In this document: piece after piece, positions 1 to 13,074 of the stretch
Layout of the letters: each line of letters opens with the position of its first letter
Numbering within the stretch: position 1 is the first letter of the stretch
Assembly (NCBI RefSeq): GCF_048773025.1
Contig: NC_133544.1
Span: forward strand, 8,308,001 to 8,372,000
Origin: Camelus bactrianus
Taxonomy: Eukaryota; Chordata; Mammalia; Artiodactyla; Camelidae
Length of the DNA: 64,000 bases
Direction: 5' to 3'
Translations under genes and position numbers: made by a program
The notes under the pieces: generated by a model
The model's database searches: none
Told to the model about the DNA's origin: nothing
What the model saw: only the letters and a program-made list of their open reading frames with translations

Positions 1-115
1 CAGCAGGAGGTCTGTTAACCTCTCCAAGCCACAGTGTTCCCACCTGTAAAACGTGGATGACCTCAGAAACTACTCCACACAGTGTTGCAAATGCTATTGA
101 GTGTTCACTAATTCT
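1..115 (+). repeat. MIR SINE fragment
   Basis: The core and 3' part of MIR is recognisable (GTTAACCTCTCC... CCCACCTGTAAAACGTGGAT). It is cut by the window edge. Confidence 0.55.
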
Positions 116-120
116 GGCTG

Positions 121-175
121 TGATGATAACGATGGTGGTGACGATGGTGATGATGATGATGATGATGATGATGAC
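121..175 (+). repeat. (GAT)n microsatellite
   Basis: A run of GAT/GGT triplets, with about eight perfect GAT units at its right end. Confidence 0.9.
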
Positions 176-1190
176 AATGTCACAGCTTTGCCATTCAAGG
201 GGCTGATACGCTTCCTAATCTTTAGTCTAATTGTCCCAGCTTAGTTCCAGTGACTATTCAATGCTGGCCATGTGGGAGGTTACTCTGATTGACTCACCCA
301 TGAGCCAATCAAGACTAAGGAGGAGTGCAGAGATGTAGGATCTAAAAGAACATGGCAGCTCCTGTTTAGAATCATGTCATCTAAGAGAAGATCACCAGGC
401 AGAAGAATGAGTTCTGTTTTTGCAAATAAGATTGTAGGCGTTCAATCCAAGATCCAGTAGCAGATTCCCCCTGAACTATCAAAGCCAACATTTCCAGACC
501 TCTCAGATCTGAACTTGCTTTTTTACAAGGGTAGGGCAATAGCAAATGTTCACAAGGTCATATGTTTTGGTAAAAGTAAGATATTTTAACCACAATTGGT
601 TAATACCTCTGTGTCTTTCCAATCTGATTTCCCCTCTGTCACACCTTACTCTGTGGCAAGTGACATTGGAGTGACTGTGAGCATCTTCAGAATCTGGCTA
701 AAGGCATGTTGAATTAGAGACACATTTATTTTTAGTTTTGTGGAATAAATTTATGTTATTCAGTTCCCTTCATACATAGTTAAGCTATTGCTAGCTCACC
801 CAGTGCAGGAAGAGCATCCAGGAAAATTTTCACTCATTTAACTGATTTAGCTGGCATTATGACCAAAAGTACAAGGCCAGAGATGGATTCCTAAGATGAA
901 TATGATCTATAGCACCCAGCACCAGAAATCTGTGCTTGACAGAGGAGGAGAAATAAGACTTGAAATATGCAAGGGAGAAGCATATCTGGAAAATTTCTGA
1001 TTTCCTTCAAGCTTCCAGAGTCTCATAGTTGGATGGTTTCAAGCACACATGACAACTTGGATTTTAGACTAGAAGCAATATGAGAAGATGTGCACATTAT
1101 AAAACTATTTAAGCCTTGCACTGTGAATGACTTCTTAAAGAGCCTAGCAAATATTTTGGAGACTCGGAAGACACAAGATGCAAAGACTTT
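176..1190. other. Unassigned intergenic sequence
   Basis: No gene, RNA gene or repeat family recognised. Moderately AT-rich, with only short chance frames. Confidence 0.5.
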
Positions 1191-1509
1191 GAATGTGGGT
1201 GTGTAGTTGGCATTTAAAATTTTCATTTTCCTGATAATTAATGAAGTTTTCATATGACTATTGGCCATTTGTACCTCTTCCTTTGTGAAATTGCTGTTCA
1301 AGAGTTTTGCTCATTTAAAAAATATTGGTTGTCTTTCTTTTTGTTATTGAGCTGCATAAGATCTTTGTGTGTTCTGATAACAAGTCCTTTACCAGATAAA
1401 TGTATCACGAATATTTTCTTCCAGTCTGTGTCGGTTTTTCTAATAGTGACTTTTGATGAATAAAAGTTTTAAATTTTATGGAGTCTAATTTATCAGTTTA
1501 TTGTTTCCT

Positions 1510-2652
1510 TTTTTTAAAAAAATGTTTTAGTGAATTATAGTCAGTTTACAATATTGTGTCACAATTTCCAGTGTAGAGCACAATTTTTCAGTTATACGTG
1601 AACATACATATATTCATTGTCACATTCTTTTTTGCTGTGAGCTACCACAAGATCTTGTATATATTTCCCTGTGCTATACAGTATAATCTTGTTTGTCTAT
1701 TCTACATATGCCTGTCAGTATCTACAAATTTCAAACTCCCGGTCTGTCCCTTCCCACCCCCTCCCCCTTGGCAACCACAAGTTTGTATTCTTTGTCTATG
1801 AGTCTGTTTCTGTTTTGTATTTATTTTATTTTATTTTATTTTATTTTATTTTATTTTATTTTATTTTATTTTATTTTAATTTATTTTATTATTCTTTCTC
1901 TTTCTGACTTACTTCCCTTAGAATGACATTCTCCAGGGACATCCATGTTGCTGCAAATGGCATTATATTGTCTTTTTTTATGGCTGAATAGCATTCTATT
2001 GTATAAATATGCCACATCTTCTTTATTCAGTCATCTGTCGATGGACATTTAAGCTGTTTCCATGTCTTGGCTATTATAAATAGTGCTGCTATGAATGCTG
2101 GGGTGCAGGTGTCTTTTTGAAGTAGGGTTCCTTCTGGATATATGCCCAGGAGTGGGATTACTGAGTCATATGGTAAGTCTATTTTTAGTCTTTTGAGGAA
2201 TCTCCATACTGTTTTCCACAGTGGCTGCACCAAACTACATTCCCACCAGCAGTGTAGGAGGGTTCCCTTTTCTCCACAACCTCTCCAGCATTTGTCATTT
2301 GTGGACTTTTGAATGATGGCCATTCTGGCTGGTGTGAGGTGATACCTCATTGTAGTTTTGATTTGCATTTCTCTGATAATTAGTGATATTGGGCATTTTT
2401 TATGTGCCTATTGATCATTTGTATTTCTTCCTTGGAAAATTGCTTGTTCCGGGCTTCTGCCCATTTTTGGATTGGGTTGTTTGTTTTTTTCTTATTAAGT
2501 TGTATGAGCTGCTTATATATTCTAGAGATCAAGCCTTTGTCAGTTTCATCTTTTGCAAAAATTTTCTCCCATTCCGTAGGTTGTCATTTTGTTTTGTTTA
2601 TGGTTTCCTTTGCTGCACAGAAGCTCATAAGTTTAATTAGGTCCCAATTTAA
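1510..2652 (-). mobile_element. 5'-truncated younger L1 inserted in an older L1
   Basis: The 3' end is marked by the T-run at 1510-1515. The C-terminus of ORF2 is open on the minus strand at 2368-2027 ([16 protein letters not shown] at its start; it contains [16 protein letters not shown], the ORF2 cysteine-region signature). The copy is flanked by near-identical TGTTTCCT at 1502-1509 and 2653-2660, the target-site duplication. A (TTTTA)n tract lies in the 3' untranslated region. It is truncated well short of the endonuclease domain, so it cannot move on its own. Confidence 0.85.
1818..1890 (+). repeat. (TTTTA)n microsatellite inside the younger L1
   Basis: About thirteen perfect TTTTA units with slightly impure ends, in the L1 3' region. 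Probably length-polymorphic. Confidence 0.95.
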
Positions 2653-5600
2653 TGTTTCCTAATGAGTGTTTTCTGTGTCCCATCTATGTCATGTTTGCTT
2701 ATCCTAAGGTTGAGTAAATATTCCCTTGTGTTTTCTTATAGAAGCTTTATAGATTTAGCTTTTACATTGGTCTTTGACTCTGTCAAATTACTTTTGTATA
2801 ATTTGTATGAGACAGGAAGTAAAGGTTTAGTTTTTTTTCATATGAATATTCAACTGTTTGAGCAGTATTTATTGAAAAGATTTAAATTTCCCCATTAAAT
2901 TGCACTAGAACTTTTGTAAAAAATCAATTGTCCTATGCGGTATGCGTTTATCTTCTGGCTTTTCTATTATGTTCCATCGACCCCTTTGTGACTTTTTACA
3001 CCAAATAGTACAACATCTTTTTAATTGCAGCTTCAGAGTGAGCCTTGAAATTAAGTGATACAAATTCTCAAATTTGTTCTTTAAAAAAATTTGGTTTTTA
3101 TATGTCCTTTGAATTTCTATATGAATTTTAGAATCAGTTTGTCAGTTACCACCCAGAAAATCTACTGAAATTTGATGGAGACTGATGCATACATCAAACC
3201 TAGGGAAACTGAAATCTTAACAATATTAGCTTCTGAGTCCATGAAAGTACAATATCTCTCTGTTTATTTAGAGCTTTAAAATATCTCTTAGCAAATATCA
3301 ATAGCTTTGGTGCACAGATCTTACACATAATTAAAAATTTATTCTCAGTGATGTCATATTTTTTGCATTGGTATTTCAGTCCAGTTTTAGTGGGGAAAGC
3401 ATTCAGTTTTTCACCATTAAGATAATTTTAGCTATAGTTTTTCTGTTTAGATATTCTTTAGCACAGTGAGGAAGTTTCCCTACACTCCTAGTTTGCCCCC
3501 CCCCCTTTTTTTTTTACCATGAATGGGTATTAAATTTTGTCAAATGCTTTTTCTGCATCTGCTGAGATGAGATGATCTTATGTTTTTCCTCCTTTTTTTC
3601 TGTTAGTATGGTGAGCCACACTGATTGCTTTTCTAGGATCAACCTCACTTTATCATAGCATATTATTCTTTTATGTATTGCTAAATATGATTTGCTAATT
3701 CTAAAAGGATTTTTTTAATCTATGTCTGCAAGAGATAATGGTGTGTAGGGTGCGTTTTTGTTGTTGTTTAAATGTTTTTTTCTGATTTTGGTATGAGGGA
3801 AATGTTGGCTTCATATAATGAGATGGTAACTGTTCCCATCTACTTTATATTCTGAAAGCTTTTGCATAGTTTTTCTTTTTTTCTTTGTATCTGTGACAAA
3901 ATTTACCAGAGAAGCTATCCAGGCCAGGAGTTTTATTGGTGGAGAAGTTTCTAATTTCAAATTAAAAGTTCTTAATAGATATAAGCCTTCTAGGTTTTTT
4001 TTTTCTTCTTCTTCTTGAGTCAGGTTTGATAACTTATGTCCCTTGGGGAATTTGTGTATTTCATCTAAGTTGTTAAATTTCTTGACATGTAATTGTTCAT
4101 AATATGCTACTATTATCATTTAAATTTCTCTAGGATATATAATATTCCCTCTCTCATTCCTGATACTGGTAAACTGTGTCTTCTCTCTTTTTTTCTTAAT
4201 CAGTCTTGCTAGAGATTTATAATTTTGTTGATCTTTTCATAGAGCCAGCTCTAGCTTCATTGACTTTGTTTCCTATTTTTCTGTTCTCTATCTCATTGAC
4301 TTTGCTTTTACATTTACTGTTTCTTTCTCTCTACTTACCTAGATTTTTAAGATGCTCTGCTTTGTATAGTTTCTTAATGTGGATACTTACATTATGTGAG
4401 AGCTTAGATTTTCTATAGAAGCTTATTTTATGTTTTCTGATGCAAACGTTAATGTTATGTTTAATGTCATTTTCCGTTTGTTCACTTCTAGCCTATAAAA
4501 GAAAATTTATGTTTGCACATTGACGTTACATTCCATAACTTTGTTAAATTCAGTCATTAGTTCTAATAGATATTTTGTGAATTCCTTACTAGTTATATTG
4601 TGAATACACGATAGTAATATTTGTGAATAAAGATGGTTTTACTTTTTCTGATCTAATTTTTCTAACTTTTATTTGTCTTTCCTTATTGCACTGGTTAGTA
4701 CCTCCAGTACAATGCTGAATAGAATTGGTGAAAGCAGATGTTCTTGTATCATTTCCAATCATAGTGGAAACACAGTCCATCTTTTACCATTAAACAGTAT
4801 TTGGCTTTCAGTTTTCCTTAGATGTGCTATCTAATGTTGAGGACTTTCCCTTTAGTTTCTATTTTTATGAAATAGAAATAGGGTTTTTTTAGTGCCTTCT
4901 TTTGAATTGAGTATTTTTGTAGTATTTTATTACATTTCATTTATTGGCTTTTTATCTATATCTGTTTTTAAAGAAAAATTTTTGAGGTTGTTCTAGGAAT
5001 TAAAATCTGCATCTTTAACTTATCACAGGTTACCATGTATTAATATTACACCACTTTACATGCAATGTAAGAACCTTACAACAGTGTACTTCCATTTAAC
5101 CCTCCACATTCTTCATGTATTTTATTTCTACCTGTGTTATAATCATCTCACTATATAGTTATTATATTTGATTTAAGTCGTCCATTATATTTGAACAGAT
5201 TAAGAAAGGGAAATTTTTAAAAAAATATACTTATCCTATATTTACTATTTATGGAATTCTTCATTCCTTCACGTGGGACAGTTTCCATCTGGGATAATTT
5301 TCCTTCAGTCTGAAAGGGTTTCTTTAACATTTTTTTGGTGTAATGTAGTTTTCTGATAGGATTCTGATGAACTCTCTCAGCTTTTGACTTTCTAAAAAGT
5401 CTTGATTTTTGTCTTGAATTTTGAAGGACATCTTTGCTAGACATGGAATTTGAGGTTACCAGTCTTTGCTTCTTCTTTCAGCATTTTAAAGATATAATTA
5501 ATTGTCTTCTCTCTTTTATTCTTTAATAAGAGAAGTTAATGGTATTTTTTATTATTATTTCTTTGCAGGAATGTATGTGTTCTCTCTTGCAACCCCCAGT

Positions 5601-7350
5601 TGCTTGAAAATGTTTTCTTTTATCACTGACTTTCAGCAATTTGATTATGATGAATCTTGGTGTGGTTTTGTGTTTGATCTGGTTATGATTTTCTGAGATT
5701 TTGGGATCTTGGAGCTGAATATTTTCACATAAAATGGGAAATATTTTTGGCCATTACTTAAATTTTTTTGTGCCAAACTTTCTCTCTTCTCCTCCTGTGA
5801 CCACAATTATCTGTATGCTGGAATGCTTCGTTTTGTCCTCAGTGAGGCTCTGCCATTATTTCTAAGCCATTTTTCTCTTTATATATCAGTTTATATAGTT
5901 TCTGTGGCTTTGTTTTCAAGTTTAGTGATCTTATATATGTTCAAACTGCTGTTAACTGTATTCAGTGAATTACTTTTATTTTAGACATTGTATTTGCAAT
6001 TGGATTTTTAAGAATAACTTCTACTTTTCTACGGAGATACCTCATCTGTTCACTCATTACATCTGTCTTTTCCTTTAAATTCTCAAATGTATTTACATAA
6101 CATCTGCTTTGAAGTCTTTTCCTACCAATTCCAAAATCTCTGTTATCTTGGGGCTGTTTTCTTTTTTGGGGAGGGATCATGTTTTCTTGTTTTGTATTTG
6201 TAGCAATATTTTATTGTGTATTGGAAATTGTGAATGCTACTTTGTTAGGAGTCTAAATTTTATTGGCACACCTTATATATACATATATTTATTTATTTTA
6301 TTGATATATATTTACAGGGTGTTATGTTTTGTTCTATCTGGCAGTTAATTTACTGGCAGAGTGGTATGATTTGTTTTTACAGGCTTGTTTTTAAGCTTTG
6401 TTTGGGGGTTAGAGCAGTCTTAATCCTATGCCATGAGTTTTTGGTCCTCAACTGAATTCCTGATGCATTTAGTAAAGTCTGTCTACTCTGGGCAACAGGA
6501 ATTCCTATACATCTCAGCTCTATTTGACAGACAGTGTTTCTGTTCAGCTCACAAATTCCCAGTAGTGGCCAGACGCTCTGTTAGTCATCAGAGAATCTCA
6601 CCCTCCCCATGCATGGTATATTATCTGACAAAGACAAAAGGGGACCTCCATGCAGATTTCTGGAGCTCTTTCCCTGGACAATTTCCCTTTCTCCAAGTCC
6701 TGTATAGCAGATTCCAGGTACCTCAGCACTCCCAAACTCTGGTTTCCGCCTCATCAGCTCAGTGAGATTACCGTACTATGCCTCAGCTCTTCCTCCCACA
6801 CTATAGTCTATAGTCCAAATAATTCCTACAGGCAGAAAACCAGAGAGATCTTGGGACTCATCTCATATGTTTCCTTTCTCTGGGAATTGAAGTCATATGC
6901 TGCCTGTTGACTAATGATGTTGAAAACAGTAGCTTCAAATTGTTTGTCTAGAGTTTAGTAGTTTATGGCAAGTAGGATGCTCTGGTATGAATTACTCCAC
7001 CATGGCCAGAAATGAATTCTGCTCAGATTTTTAAAATCCAGTAATTTGTTGTGATGTTTTCTTTTATTATAAATAAGGAATCACTTTCGTACGTAATTTG
7101 CATTCATAATTTTGTATTCTTTTTCTTAAGGAGGGTCCCAAATTGTAAAAACTGTAGACCCTACAAGACTGAATCTGTCTCATGAGAAGACTACTTTTTG
7201 AATAAAAATAAGAGTTTATTGCACAAACAAAAAGCTTCACAGAAACAGGAAAGGAAGAATAAGAACACTGCTGGATTCAGGAAAACTCAAATTTGGAAGT
7301 GTTAGAAATTGAAGTTTCTCCCTATCATGAAATTTTCACCTCACTTTGCC

Positions 7351-7755
7351 TGTATTAGTCAGCTATTCCTGGAAAACAGCCATAGAATTTCAGTGGTATA
7401 CAGCAATAACAATTTATTTCTCATTCACACATCTCCAGGTTGAGAAGGGGCTCGGGCTGCAGGTGTGGGCTGGCTGAGGAAACTCTGATCCTGGTGGCTC
7501 ATTTTCAGACTCAGGCTGCAGTGGTGTGCTCATGATTATGTCAGAAGCTCAAGAGGGAAAACCCAAAGGCAGAAGCACATTCCAAACCTCTCATTGCAAC
7601 ATGTTCACTAGCATTCCTTTAGCGAAAATAGGTTATGCAGCCAAACTCAAAATAAAGGCTGGGGAATTAACCACAGGAGATGGGAAGAGGGAGGAGAATA
7701 TACACCACTCTTATACAGGAGTTAAAAATTAGAATCAATAATTCAATCTACCACA
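7351..7755 (-). mobile_element. Probable LTR fossil, ERVL/MaLR group
   Basis: A 405-bp unit opening with TGTATTAGTC and closing with CTACCACA, the reversed edge pattern of MaLR-type LTRs. No internal viral region is seen beside it. Old and diverged; family uncertain. Confidence 0.4.
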
Positions 7756-8845
7756 CTGTCTATACACTTTATTTGCCTCTTCTGTTCACTGTCCTCAAGC
7801 CTTCAGGCTGGGCATGAATCTTAAGATTTTCCCAGCCATCATGGAAGCTCTCAATATATTTATCCTTCTGACCTAGATCCTTCCTGAAAATTTCTATTTA
7901 CATCTCCTAAAAATTGAATTGGCCCGGTCCACCTCTTTGCGTGAGGCTACATATATCAAGGTCCTTGGCCTGTCTATGGAATGGGCACCCTTGGGTCAAT
8001 CCCTGGACCAAACAGTGAGCTAAGAAGAGTCAGTACTGTTTTCCTGCAGAGCGCTATTCAGCTAGAAGAGGAATTTAGGAATGGACAGTATTATAACTGG
8101 CATCTCTTGTGATAGGGAGCAATGGTGGTGGGTAAATCATAAGAACTCCTGCAGCAGTGTTTGTCTCAAAGATTCTTCCACCTGGCAGGAAGCAGGGAAA
8201 GTGATGGGGGCTGATAGATGTTGAGGGGTAGTGGTGGAGGATGTAGCAAAGGAAGGAGTACACTGACCTCTTCTAGGAAGCCTGAGGATAAGGTAATAGA
8301 TGGAGGAAAAGTTTTATTCAAAATATCTACTCATCTGTATGGTATGGGAACTAGCTAATGAGAATGGGGTACCAACCATATTAAGGCTGAACAGGTGTCA
8401 GACTTAACAGCATGGATGTCAGCTAGTACATTCACGCTGGTGTCTACCAGCTAATGACCAGCTCTGGAAGGAGGAGAAGAAACAGGAGGGAGGGTCTAAG
8501 ATGAGACTCCCAAATCATCCTGCATCCAAATTATTGGAGACATAGTTAGAATTTCATAAAATATAACTGAAGTATTTTAAATTTAAAGAGGAACACTAAG
8601 TCTTAGTGTGTTACTATCCATCCCTGGAGATTCAATTCAGATATCATTGTCTAAGAAAAAAAAGTGCTCAGACAAGTAATTTGTCTCAGGCCATACAACT
8701 AGTAAGTAACAGAACCCTTCACTCCTTACACTTTCCAATGCCAGATCACTTAGCAAGAGGGGTCTAGAATGTCATGTTGGAAGAGGTGGTTGTTAAGGCT
8801 GATTTCAAAGGAGCTGAGTGGAGCCCCTTACTCCTATGTCTTAGG
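7756..8845. other. Unassigned sequence, also 7011-7350
   Basis: No gene or clear repeat recognised. AT-rich, with short chance frames. It may include further decayed LTR-element sequence next to 7351-7755. Confidence 0.4.
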
Positions 8846-8847
8846 GA

Positions 8848-9020
8848 AATAATGATAATAACTTCCACTCAGTAAGAACCTTCTATGTACCAAGCACCAT
8901 GCTAGGCATAGGACCTGCATGATCTGCAAATCCTTATCAACTTTTTGCAAGGTAGCACCCTGCTTTACAGATAAGAAAGCTGAGGCTCACAGAAATGATG
9001 TATCTCAGAAATATAAATGC
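8848..9020 (-). repeat. MIR SINE
   Basis: Reversed MIR core: ACCAAGCACCATGCTAGGC, then TTTACAGATAAGAAAGCTGAGGC. Confidence 0.75.
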
Positions 9021-9764
9021 CATCTGCTGTAGGAGAGTAACAGAGACCAAGAGCAGTACGGTGATGTCTTCCAGCAGCCATGACTACAGCTCTGTCTTCT
9101 GAAAGATTGAAGAGGCAGCACAGGGCACATGAGCACTGGCCTGGGAGCTCAGGAAGGATGCAGTAATTCCCAATTGCGACTGGTGATTGGTCTCCATCGG
9201 CTTCATCCATGCCACAAAGATTCTTCAGAGGATCACCTGGAATACACCGGGTTAAAGCACATGGCAAGTTCTGTCTACGTGGAGGACTCTTAAAATTTCC
9301 CGTCCTGCTTTTTTATTTCCAACACACACAAACATCTTTGTCTTCCTCATAAACATTTCTCTTTTCATTTTCTTTGTGAGCAGAAGACAGAACTAAAATT
9401 TCAAATTACTGATGAAGATCTCATTGTGCTCACATGTCAACAGGGAGCTACTGCCAAGTCCCTAATATTTAGTTTTCCAAATAAACAGACCTTTGACACA
9501 ATCCCAGGTGAAGCGGCACACTTAACTTTGTCAGTAAAAAGATTCTGAAACACCATAAGCTCTGATTCTTGTATCCTTATTGTTACTGGTTAAGTGGAAA
9601 AAAAAATTTGAAACTCACACTTTTTAATTGCTGTTATTAATAACTAATGGAAGCATCCATTTCTTAGTTCCCAAAATGCTATTTCATAAAAATGTAATCT
9701 ATATACCTACACTGAGAAGCCAGATTTATTAAGTTCATGAAATGAGAATGAAATGTTCTTTCAA

Positions 9765-9855
9765 GATTATTGAGGATCTTGTCCAAGATCAATAGCTAAT
9801 CAGTGACAGAATTGGGACTTGAACACAGATTTTCTGGCTTTTAACCCTGTCCCCA
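9765..9855 (-). repeat. MIR SINE fragment
   Basis: Reversed MIR 5' half: CTTGTCCAAGATCAATAGCT and GGGACTTGAACACAG. Confidence 0.65.
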
Positions 9856-9859
9856 TTTT

Positions 9860-11915
9860 TGGATGACTTCCTGGTCCCCCCAAAATAGCATGAAGGTGGT
9901 CAGCAGCGAGGAGAGAGTGATGGACTCTCTGCACATGCTTATTGCTCAGAGACTCACAGGCAATGGAATTATCCAACTCTCCTTGGGGAAAGTGTGGGAG
10001 GAAAGAACCATCGCCCAGCTTGGGTGGCCAAGCCAACATCAAAACAGAACGCCACACTGAAGCTGAGTTCACATGTCCCTTTAATATGGAGGCAGTCTTT
10101 AGAACTTCAGAACCCAAAGCTCTACAGCGGAGTCTTCAGAACTAAAAAACACTAAAGTGGACTCTTTAGAGCAGAAAACAAAGTTACCAAGGAAAAAACG
10201 TGGCCAATCTTGTCAGGTAATGACCTCAGAGGCTGGGACAGTAGGGGCTCAGATGGCGAGAAGCGGGGTGGGTGATACAACCAGGGGAAAGACAATCACA
10301 CTGCCTGGTTCTTGTTCCAAGAATTATAAATATGAGTCTCTGGGAACTGGACAAGGGATTAGATAAGCTAACCATGTACAGACTTCAGTGGAACCTATAA
10401 GCATATTCTGGAATATGCAGTTTGTGTGGAAGTGTCTGAGGTCCATCTTTCCTGGGCTGGAGGTCCCAGAGATTCAGTGACCTGCGGGCATCTCAGCAGC
10501 TTTGGTTTGTGGCTGGTCCGCACCAATGGATCATCAGTCCACGCCTTTGACCTTTCATGGTAGAAGTGGCCTCCTCCTGATTACGAGGAAGATGTCAGCT
10601 TATGGGTCAGTGATATTTCAGGAGCAACCTTTGAATCTTGCTAGAATTAAGGCTGATTCACCTCTGCTTGATCTCACTTTGAGTCCTTTAGTCCCAGTGA
10701 GACAGATACTAGTTAAAAACATTGTCCTTTGCTGCTTACTAGCTACAATGCTTAGGACTGTTCAGCTGTTACACCTTGGCTTCCTGCCTTCAGCTGGGGG
10801 GAGGGGGGAAGTGGGATGCCTCTACTTTCTGAACAGAACATTGGGTAGTCCTGTCCTCCAGTGATTAGGGGCAGGTGACAGAGTTGAACGTCCAGCTTTG
10901 GAGCCAAGTCTCTGTATACCTTGCAGGCTGCTGTCCCAGGTAGGGAGAGGTGTGACTGTTTATCACCTTGCTGTAGAAACATCTGATCATAAGTCTCATC
11001 GCATTCTGCAAATGTTTCCCCATTATTCGGAGACATAGACAGAGTAAAGCAGCATGTCCCTTAACGAAGTCTTGTAGTGGAAAATTTAGATATTACACGG
11101 TCTTATTTCTTATGGCAACATGCAGCTCTTCTGTGAAGAGTATACACAATTTCGTATAACTTGTTTACAAACAAGAGGAAATATTGTCTGCTCATTCCAC
11201 CTGCTTCCCATGAGAGGGTAGAATCATTACAAAGTGATGTCAGAGGGTATCCCAGCCCTCAAGGAGATTCTTCACTTAGCAGGTGGGGGCCACAGGGTCT
11301 TCTAGGAGAGTTCTCTCAGGAGAGAAAGCAGGAATTTGGCCTCTGGAACTCCCTCTTCCCAGTGTGTGACATTATCAAGCCAGTCTGTGCTCCTGAAGTA
11401 GCTATTAGGAAAGTGCTTACATGGCCAATGGGAATATTTCTGTGAAGACGACAAGGAGGTAGATGGGCTTTCTGATGTCCTGCAGGCAGTTGATGTGAAA
11501 AGAGCCCTAAGTCTAAGCATGGGGATGGCAACAGTAAGGGAAGGGAGAGTGAGCTGGGGCCTTGGGGCTTAGAGGAGAGAGAGGGAGAAAAGGATGGAGG
11601 AAGGGAGAGCAGGAAATATGGGAGAAAGAGACAGACAGACAGACAGGTAAGAATTGTTCCCATATTAGATATACACAGGTGTTTCTTAGAAGCAATATGA
11701 AAAAAGTTTTGGCCCAATGTTTCTTCAGTAAGCAGTGTGTAATGCATGTAGCGAACTGTTGATCAGACATGTAACTCCAGTGTCTCTACCGGCTCCTTGC
11801 CCCTGCGCTGAGCAGAGTTCTGGTGGTGAATGGAGGAGCCAGCTAACCATCTGTGATCTTGCCACCCAGCGATGTACACAGCTTTCTGCCGGGAGCTGTC
11901 TCTGCCTTGCCTCAA
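9860..11915. other. Unassigned intergenic sequence
   Basis: No gene or repeat family recognised in 9031-9760 or here. Open frames overlap on both strands (for example 105 codons at 10117-9800 and 143 codons at 11747-11316), with no signal, domain or splice support. Confidence 0.45.
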
Positions 11916-11924
11916 CTGACTTTC

Positions 11925-12075
11925 ATAATGACCTGTGATCCAGACGTTACGATCAGCTTTTTATAAATGAGGAAACCCAGGTGAAAAGGGATGAAGTGAC
12001 CCGCCCAAAATCAGCACAACCACAAGAGTCCCAGAGCCTCAAATCAGGGTCTGAGCCCAGGTGGTTATCCTGGGT
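11925..12075 (-). repeat. MIR SINE
   Basis: Reversed MIR: TTATAAATGAGGAAACCCAG, then CAGGGTCTGAGCCCAGGTGG. Confidence 0.75.
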
Positions 12076-12084
12076 TCATCTGGA

Positions 12085-13020
12085 TTAAGATCTCCAAATA
12101 CGCCTGGTCACCTAGGAGACTTGTTCAAAAGACCCCAGGCCAGGCTCCACTCCAGAGCTACTAACCAGAGATCGGGGGAGAGACCTGAGAGCATGCATTC
12201 TTTTTTTTTTTTTTAATTTTTTAAATTGAAGTCTAGTTCATTTACAACGCTGTGACAGTTTCTGGTGTGCAGCATAGTCATTCAGTTATATATGTCTATC
12301 CTTTTTCATATTCTTTTTCATTATAGGTCATTACAAGATATTGAATATATTTCCCAGTGCTATACAGTAGGTCCCCGTTGTTGATCTATTTTATATATAG
12401 TAGTTTGTATCTGCTTATCCCAGACTCCTAATTTATCCCTCCTCCCCTTTACCTTTGGTAACCATAGTTTGTTTTCTATGTCTGTGAGTCTCTTTGTTTT
12501 GTAAATAAGTTCATTCGTGTTATTTTTTTATATTCTACATATAAGTGATATCATAAGATATTTGTCTTTGTCTGACTTACTTCACTTAGTATGATCATCT
12601 CTAGGTCCATCCATGTTGCTGCTAATGGTATTATGTCATTCTTTTTTTTATAGATGAGTGACAGTCCATTGTGTGTATGTTTGTGTGGATATGTGTGTGT
12701 GTGTATATATATCCCACATCTTCTTTATCCAGTCATCTCTCAATGGACATTTAAGTTGCTTCCATGTCTTGGCTATTGTAAATACTGCTGCTATGAACAC
12801 TGGGGGGCATGTATCTCTTCTAATTAGAGTTCTGTCCGGATATATACCCAGGAGTGGGATTGCTGGATCATATGGTAACTCTATTTTTTACTTTTTAAAA
12901 GGAATTTCCATACTGTTTTCCATAGTGGCTGTGAGAATGTGCATTCTTAAAAAGGATTCAAGTGATTCCCACCTTCAGTTTGGTTTGGTAGACAATGACT
13001 TACCGGGTACCGCCCTTGAA
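12085..13020 (+). mobile_element. MER5-type hAT-Charlie element, split by an L1
   Basis: The left part (12085-12200) reads like MER5: TCACCTAGGAGACTTGTTC and CCCCAGGCCAGGCTCCACTC. The right part (from 12947) resumes with AAAAAGGATTCAAGTGATTC. Between them lies an L1. MER5 elements are non-autonomous DNA transposons without coding capacity. Confidence 0.65.
12201..12932 (-). mobile_element. 5'-truncated L1 3' end, artiodactyl type
   Basis: A T-run at 12201-12214 marks the poly(A). The remainder is L1 3' untranslated region and the extreme ORF2 end in reverse (for example CCCAGGAGTGGGATTGCTGG). GAGAGCATGCATTC at 12187-12200 and GAGAATGTGCATTC at 12933-12946 are a diverged target-site duplication (11 of 14 match). 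Confidence 0.85.
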
Positions 13021-13074
13021 GACTATTGTAAAGGGTACTGCCTCAGACCGCTCTAAGGGGTCCTGGGGAAGGTA

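Larger units (their letters stand above)
1190..7010 (-). mobile_element. Old, nearly full-length L1 (L1M type), split by a younger L1
   Basis: The minus strand carries degraded ORF2 C-terminal sequence at 1190-1500 (it reads like SLIIRKM). It resumes at 2661 and runs through reverse-transcriptase-region ORF2 (for example 3530-3720) to sequence like the 5' part of L1M elements at about 4960-7000. Stops are frequent, so no ORF is intact. The middle is interrupted by the younger L1 at 1510-2652, in the same orientation. The piece is about 4.7 kb without the insert. Subfamily assignment would need alignment. Confidence 0.75.

Noticed and set aside
2027-2368. A host gene with a cysteine-rich C-terminal domain
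   Set aside because: The sequence is the well-known C-terminus of L1 ORF2 in a truncated copy.
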